In this document: positions 60,416 through 64,000 of the stretch, in pieces
Layout of the letters: each line of letters begins with the position of its first letter
How positions within the stretch are numbered: the stretch's first letter is position 1
Source: Nitrobacter vulgaris
Lineage (GTDB): Bacteria > Pseudomonadota > Alphaproteobacteria > Rhizobiales > Xanthobacteraceae
Assembly (NCBI RefSeq): GCF_031453995.1
Contig: NZ_JAVDPZ010000015.1
Location: forward strand, 30,999-94,998
DNA: 64,000 nucleotides
Reading direction: 5' to 3'
The notes under the pieces: model-generated
What the model was told of the DNA's origin: nothing
Database searches by the model: none
The model's input: only the letters and a program-made list of their open reading frames with translations
Position numbers and translations under genes: made by a program

Positions 60416-60664
60416 TCAGGATGAGCGTGCACCGCCAATGTCGTTTCTTCGGCGGCCGTGACGCTTAGGCGAAGAGAAGTGAAGATGCCGCGGGGTGGGA
60501 ACGGACTTGGGCCGCTCGAATATCCGGCAGTTCGTGAATGATGCCTCGCAGAAGGCAGAGCAAAATGTCTTGCCTTTATAGTGCCGACGCATGAGGCCGA
60601 ACGCGGATGTATTGCAGAAGTCGCAGGTCTTCTTGATGCGGGGTCGGCGCGTTAATAGGTCCAT
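60416..60664 (-). CDS. Small zinc-finger-like hypothetical protein
   Basis: An 82-residue basic protein with CDFCN (residues 14-18) and CSAFCEASF (about 35-43), a pattern of two cysteine pairs that could bind one zinc. The C-terminus is rich in Arg, Pro and Ser. Not assigned to a known family. The terminator at 60351-60390 supports that it is a transcribed gene. Confidence 0.5.
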   Translation of the reverse strand: MDLLTRRPRIKKTCDFCNTSAFGLMRRHYKGKTFCSAFCEASFTNCRIFERPKSVPTPRHLHFSSPKRHGRRRNDIGGARSS

Positions 60665-61022
60665 GAAAAGCCACTCCTTCAGGAGCGGAAGTGCGGGCGG
60701 GATTCATAAATTGAGCCCTTCAATATGCTGGGCAGCAAGGCGATATGACCGCGCACTCCAATTACTGAAAGTGCGATTTTCGCATAGTTTTGAGATTAAT
60801 CTAACAGAACTTCGAACCATAGCGGCAGATGGTTAAATCGCTCGCTCGGTCCGAGACATCAGCCGTGCGCCGCTCGCGCGGGAAGGTCGTCACAACGAAA
60901 TTGGGGAAATTTCGAGGGGAAGCCCCGCAGCCGTCCTCACACGGTTCGTCCGAACGGGTCTCCCCACAGTTTCCCGAGGGCAAAAAGCTCAAATGGCGAA
61001 CGCCGCTAAGTATCTGATTTAA
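60665..61022. other. Spacer before the second att copy
   Basis: 358 bases. A small hairpin TGCGA-TTT-TCGCA lies at about 60773-60785. A 62-codon frame from 60829 has no recognisable product. Nothing else was seen. Confidence 0.5.
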
Positions 61023-61071
61023 TTGGCGCGCTCGGAGAGATTCGAACTCCCGACCCTCGGAATTGAAATCC
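61023..61071 (-). repeat. att-like tRNA-Arg 3' fragment, right copy
   Basis: Same 49-base tRNA 3' half as at 50959 with two base changes. Here the anticodon stem is better kept: on the minus strand TCGGA-TTTCAAT-TCCGA can form, putting TCA in the anticodon position. The acceptor and D-arm 5' half are absent, so it is not a working tRNA. It marks the boundary between two tandem elements. Confidence 0.85.
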
Positions 61072-61186
61072 GACTATCTTCTTTGATTTAATTAGATAAA
61101 ATTGATTTATGTCGCAGATCTGTTGCACATTTTTGGCTAGTGCCGTAAACTAACCTTGAACCAAACATCGCTGTTCGAGGGTTTCA

Positions 61187-62443
61187 ATGTCGATTCGCAA
61201 GCGTGCTTGGAAAACCTCGGACGGAACCGTTCGCACGGCGTGGGTCCTCGATTACTTCGACCAACATCGAAAGCGGCGACTGCGAACGTTTGATCGCAAG
61301 CAGGATGCGGAGAGGTTTCAGGCGAATACCCGCGTTGAGATCGGCAAGGGCATTCATATCGCCGAGCGGGAATCGATCACGATCAAACAGGCGGGGGATC
61401 TGTGGTTGGCCGAATGCAGGGCCGAAAACCTCGAACCGACGACGGTTGAGCAGTACAGCCAACATCTTCGTCTGCACATTGAACCTTTCATGGGAGCGAC
61501 AAAGCTATCGCAGATCGGTGTCCCGAGAGTCAGTGCGTTCCGAACAACATTGCGAGAGCAAGGCCGATCTGCGGCAATGGTCAAAGGCGTGCTCGGATCG
61601 CTTGGTTCTTTGATCTCCGCCGCGCAGGAACGGGGGCAGGCCGCGCACAATCCTGTTCGTGAATTAAGGCGGACCCGGCGAGGCAAACACGGCAAAGCTG
61701 TCGAGAAGCGTCATAAGCCGAAGCTACGAGTGGGCGTCGATATTCCCTTGCCGGAGGAGATGCGAGCGCTCGTGGCCAAAGCCAAAGGCCGATGGAAGCC
61801 ACTCCTGATGACAGCCGTCGTCACAGGATTGCGTGCTTCCGAATTGCGAGGATTACGATGGGAGGACGTTCACCTCGATCTCGAAGGGGAATCGGAAATT
61901 CATGTCAATCAGCGCGCCGATAAGTTCCGCCGTATCGGTTCACCGAAGTCAGCGTCCAGCTACCGCACAATTCCGCTGGCAAAGAATGCGGCGAAAGCGC
62001 TTGCTGAGTGGAAGCTGATTTGCCCAAGGAAGCGCGAGCATAGCAAGGATGTCGGCAAGCTGTGGCTGGTGTTTCCAAACGGTGCCGGTAACGTCGAATT
62101 GTTGGGCAACATTATCAAGCGGGGCTTGATTCCGACGATGATTGCGGCGGGGTTAACCGTTCCGCTGCTCAATGAGCATAAGCGACAGAGGCGCGACAAA
62201 GCCGGGAAGCCAATTGTCAAAGCGAAATACACCGGCATGCACGCATTGAGGCACTTTTTTGCGTCGTGGTGCATTAACCGAATAAAAGACGACGGATGTG
62301 AATTGCCGCCGAAGGTGGTTCAGGAGCTGCTGGGGCATTCAACAATCGCGATGACAATGGACGTTTACGGTCATCTGTTTCCGCGCAACGACGATAGGGC
62401 AGAATTAGAAGCAGCAGCCCAATCGTTGTTCGGAGCATCCTAA
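61187..62443 (+). CDS. Tyrosine site-specific integrase, intact
   Basis: A 418-residue phage-type integrase. The N-terminal arm-binding part (MSIRKRAWKTSDGTVRTAWV) is followed by a SAM-like core-binding domain (about 65-165) and a catalytic domain. The catalytic residues are complete: Arg216 in TGLRASELRG, His352 and Arg355 in HALRHFFASW, His384 in LLGHSTIAM, Tyr394 in MDVYGHLFP. It is encoded next to the att copy at 61023 and oriented away from it. It probably integrated the second element at the tRNA-Arg. Confidence 0.95.
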   Translation: MSIRKRAWKTSDGTVRTAWVLDYFDQHRKRRLRTFDRKQDAERFQANTRVEIGKGIHIAERESITIKQAGDLWLAECRAENLEPTTVEQYSQHLRLHIEPFMGATKLSQIGVPRVSAFRTTLREQGRSAAMVKGVLGSLGSLISAAQERGQAAHNPVRELRRTRRGKHGKAVEKRHKPKLRVGVDIPLPEEMRALVAKAKGRWKPLLMTAVVTGLRASELRGLRWEDVHLDLEGESEIHVNQRADKFRRIGSPKSASSYRTIPLAKNAAKALAEWKLICPRKREHSKDVGKLWLVFPNGAGNVELLGNIIKRGLIPTMIAAGLTVPLLNEHKRQRRDKAGKPIVKAKYTGMHALRHFFASWCINRIKDDGCELPPKVVQELLGHSTIAMTMDVYGHLFPRNDDRAELEAAAQSLFGAS

Positions 62444-62480
62444 TGCTTTGCGCCTTAAGCTTAAATAAAAGGAGAGGCAA

Positions 62481-62687
62481 ATGTTAATACCAATCCTTTT
62501 GATCGCTTTAGCGGCTGCATTGCCTGTTCGAAAAGATGGTCCGTGCCCCAGCGGCTATTCATCATCGGCAAAGTTCTGCATACCGAGTGCTAACGCAGGA
62601 ACAGCCGTGCATATCGATCACATGGAAAATTGTCCGTCCGGAATGACGCGATCCGGAAATTACTGCGTCTCGAGGCCCCATCGCTGA
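62481..62687 (+). CDS. Small secreted protein with two CPSG repeats
   Basis: A 68-residue protein with a short signal-like N-terminus (MLIPILLIALAAALPV) and two similar cysteine motifs: CPSGYSSSAKFCIP and CPSGMTRSGNYCVS. The repeat pattern C-P-x-G-x(6-7)-C recurs in small exported proteins of rhizobia. GGAGAGG at 62471-62477 is a strong ribosome site. Function unknown. Confidence 0.65.
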   Translation: MLIPILLIALAAALPVRKDGPCPSGYSSSAKFCIPSANAGTAVHIDHMENCPSGMTRSGNYCVSRPHR

Positions 62688-62727
62688 AAGGTGATTTTCT
62701 CGGCTGATGAGCATTGGAGTAACTCAT

Positions 62728-63345
62728 ATGGTCAAACCTTATTACGCAGATTTTGATGGATTGCCCTCGATATCGAACGGGCGTGAGGCTTGGGTGTATG
62801 CGGAAGGCCGTGGTTGGTACGAGATCAATGCCGCATCACATGGCATGAACTCGTGGCCAGTTACCAAAGCGGAATTCGACAAGATGTTTCCTGGTACGCC
62901 TGAACTTCCACCGGAAGCTTTCACGGAGAAACCGCATCAGGCCGAAGATCAGAAGAAACCCTATTACGCGGACTTCGGCGGACTTCCATCGCGCTTCGTT
63001 AAAGGCGAGGCTTGGGCATACACCGAGAGTGCTGGTTGGTATGAGATCAACTCAACCTCACACGGAGCGAATTCATATCCCATAACCAAGGAAGCGTTCG
63101 ACGAATGCTTCCCCAACACGCCACCGCTGCCTCCTGAAGCCTTCCAGGAAAAGCCACATCCGGTGGAAGATCAGAAGATCCTGGAAAGTCTCCCGCCGGA
63201 CGAGCGGGAGCCCGTCGAGAGTCCGATGAAGGAGAATCCCGGACTTACAGCCGAAGAGAGGGAACTCGTGCAGAGGCTGATGAAAGACTATCCCGGTCTT
63301 ACGGCCGAACGAGCGCTCGAGGGACTGAGGGCGGCGGGGATGTAG
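62728..63345 (+). CDS. Protein with two tandem PYYADF domains
   Basis: A 205-residue protein made of two homologous units of about 72 residues. Unit 1 (about 3-73) has KPYYADFDGLPS, AWVYAEGRGWYEINAASHGM, SWPVTKAEFDKMFPGTP and LPPEAFTEKPH. Unit 2 (about 74-145) has PYYADFGGLPS, AWAYTESAGWYEINSTSHGA, SYPITKEAFDECFPNTP and LPPEAFQEKPH. A C-terminal part carries two NPGLTAEE/YPGLTAE-like repeats. I do not recognise the family. ATG 62728 is chosen because GGAG at 62716-62719 is well spaced; an in-frame ATG seven codons earlier has no such site. Confidence 0.65.
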   Translation: MVKPYYADFDGLPSISNGREAWVYAEGRGWYEINAASHGMNSWPVTKAEFDKMFPGTPELPPEAFTEKPHQAEDQKKPYYADFGGLPSRFVKGEAWAYTESAGWYEINSTSHGANSYPITKEAFDECFPNTPPLPPEAFQEKPHPVEDQKILESLPPDEREPVESPMKENPGLTAEERELVQRLMKDYPGLTAERALEGLRAAGM

Positions 63346-63635
63346 TTTCGAGACGCGTTCGCGGAACCCGGCCCGTCTCGAGGATGAACCTGCGTCGCCG
63401 CCAAGGTGCCAAAAAAGCTGCCCGGTCCACCATAAAAGGCACACTCCGCGACAGTTGCTCGCGTCACGATAGGCATAATGGCAGCTATCTCGCGTGATAC
63501 GTGCAATATGGCCTTTCTGCCCCAGGAGGCCCCAGGATTGAGTTTCGAAAGGTTGGCCTGCCAAAGGTGGGAGACGGGCAGAAAAAGCATCACAGGCCCG
63601 GTAAAGCGGGCAAACGCCGGTCTCAATGGGGCAAT
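63346..63635. other. Non-coding spacer
   Basis: 290 bases. An 8-bp stem TCGAGACG/CGTCTCGA lies at about 63349-63382 with a wide loop and no T-run. No gene recognised. Confidence 0.45.
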
Positions 63636-63780
63636 CGTTCAGGCTTGACGAGGGCACTCCACGATTGCGATCACGTTGGATGTCTATTCGCGTCTTTTTC
63701 CATCGAGTGATGATACGAGCAACGATGCCGCCGTAGACGCGCTGCTGGGGCCTTTTCGCTGGTCAATCTGGTGGGCCTAG
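63636..63780 (+). pseudogene. Tyrosine-integrase C-terminal scrap C
   Basis: The frame ending at TAG 63778-63780 reads GHSTIAITLDVYSRLFPSSD, then a short tail. It contains the late His and the active-site Tyr of a tyrosine recombinase and is close to the ending of the intact integrase at 61187 (GHSTIAMTMDVYGHLFP). An in-frame TGA at 63646-63648 precedes it, so it is a dead fragment. Confidence 0.75.
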
Positions 63781-63905
63781 GATCTCAGTTATAATTTTCC
63801 AATTGCTCTGATAAGGCAGCAAATCCTTGGGCCATACCGCGCAATGGGTCGATTCTGGATTTTTCGGCCGCCGACCGCCCTTGTATCCGCTCAACAAGAT
63901 AGATT

Positions 63906-64000
63906 TGTCAACGGCGGAGCAAAACCAAGCCACGGAGGCGGAGTAAAAGCAGGCCAGTCTGGGCGCGGCAGAGGCCGCTCGCGAAGCGCGCTTTTCCCTA
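63906..64000. mobile_element. Possible end of an insertion sequence (IS21-like), tentative
   Basis: From TGTCAACGGCGGAGCAAAAC onward, a block of the type GGCGGAG(C/T)AAAA..A(A/G)GCCA occurs twice in direct repeat (63914-63932 and 63937-63955). Multiple repeats like this are the transposase-binding sites seen at IS21-family ends, as I recall. No transposase gene is in the window; it would lie to the right. Tentative. Confidence 0.35.

Larger units (their letters stand above)
50959..61071. mobile_element. Decayed prophage/integrative element at a tRNA-Arg 3' fragment
   Basis: The element is bounded by two direct 49-base copies (two mismatches) of an arginine-type tRNA 3' half, at 50959-51007 and 61023-61071. 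Just inside the left copy is an integrase gene, now truncated and joined to capsid-protease and tail genes. Small hypothetical genes, a LexA box, a broken nuclease and integrase scraps follow. Strand use is mixed and coding density lower than in the chromosome to the left. Capsid, portal and terminase genes are missing, so it cannot be a functional phage. Confidence 0.8.
61023..64000. mobile_element. Second integrative element (left part)
   Basis: Starts with the second tRNA-fragment att copy and an intact tyrosine integrase 115 bases inside it, followed by small accessory genes. The right end is not in the window. It should be another copy of the tRNA 3' sequence, probably as part of an intact tRNA-Arg. 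Confidence 0.65.

Noticed and set aside
60829..61017. 62-residue plus-strand frame before the second att copy
   Set aside because: No ribosome site or resemblance to any family; probably chance.
61023..61071. A UGA-reading (selenocysteine or suppressor) tRNA because TCA sits in the anticodon position
   Set aside because: The gene is a 3' fragment without the 5' half, so the TCA is most likely drift in a dead copy.

Overview
The window reads as chromosome of an alphaproteobacterium of the Bradyrhizobium/Rhodopseudomonas/Nitrobacter/Afipia group (Nitrobacteraceae). The signs are the gene order tatABC-serS-surE-pcm-nlpD-like-(DUF815)-yajC-secD-secF-Mth938-squalene/phytoene synthase-like-trmFO, the NDUFA12/DUF2155/aat/accC/accB/aroQ/DsbA/M48 block, DUF1236 and GCG_CRPN-type secreted proteins, GC-rich codons, and an interspersed repeat typical of these genomes. 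The species cannot be fixed from the sequence alone.

Layout. 1-2030: the end of a TspO-like gene, then a lone large serine recombinase whose last codons run into the 3' half of a tRNA-Asn gene. 2.3-17.3 kb: mostly housekeeping genes on the plus strand: twin-arginine export (tatABC), serS with an unusual internal insertion, surE, pcm, an NlpD-like envelope protein, a chromate transporter, and the yajC-secD-secF translocase accessory genes. 17.3-21.1 kb, minus strand: trmFO, a kinase-like protein fused to an AMP-ligase C-terminal subdomain, and a DUF2189 membrane protein. 21.5-32.5 kb: small GNATs, a DUF3597 gene broken by an amber codon, NDUFA12, a FecR-domain surface protein, DUF2155, a chemoreceptor, aat, and a three-gene signalling operon (CHASE3 kinase, CheY-like protein, REC-HisKA_2 kinase) joined by 4-base overlaps. 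32.6-38.4 kb, minus strand: accC, accB, aroQ, DUF1236, a DsbA-like protein and an M48 protease. 38.5-50.8 kb: aminotransferase, proton-pumping pyrophosphatase, a small secreted protein, a PEP mutase-like enzyme, an indolepyruvate ferredoxin oxidoreductase fusion, a PAS sensor kinase and a GrlR-like protein.

50.96-64.0 kb is accessory DNA. Two 49-bp copies of the 3' half of an arginine-type tRNA (50959 and 61023) each lie just upstream of a plus-strand tyrosine integrase gene. This is the pattern of two tandem integrations at one tRNA, and it predicts an intact tRNA-Arg to the right of the window. The first element is a decayed prophage: its integrase is cut and joined out of frame to a capsid-protease (S49) remnant, most head genes are missing, and tail-assembly and tape-measure genes survive. 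Behind them are small hypothetical genes, an alphaproteobacterial LexA box, a frameshifted nuclease and integrase scraps. The second element has an intact integrase, a small cysteine-containing secreted protein, a protein with two tandem domains, another integrase scrap and what may be one end of an insertion sequence.

No CRISPR array, rRNA or complete known defence system was seen. The most original observations are the SerRS insertion, the kinase/AMP-ligase-tail fusion, the tandem tRNA-fragment att sites, the LexA box in the decayed prophage, and the tandem-repeat protein at 62.7 kb.
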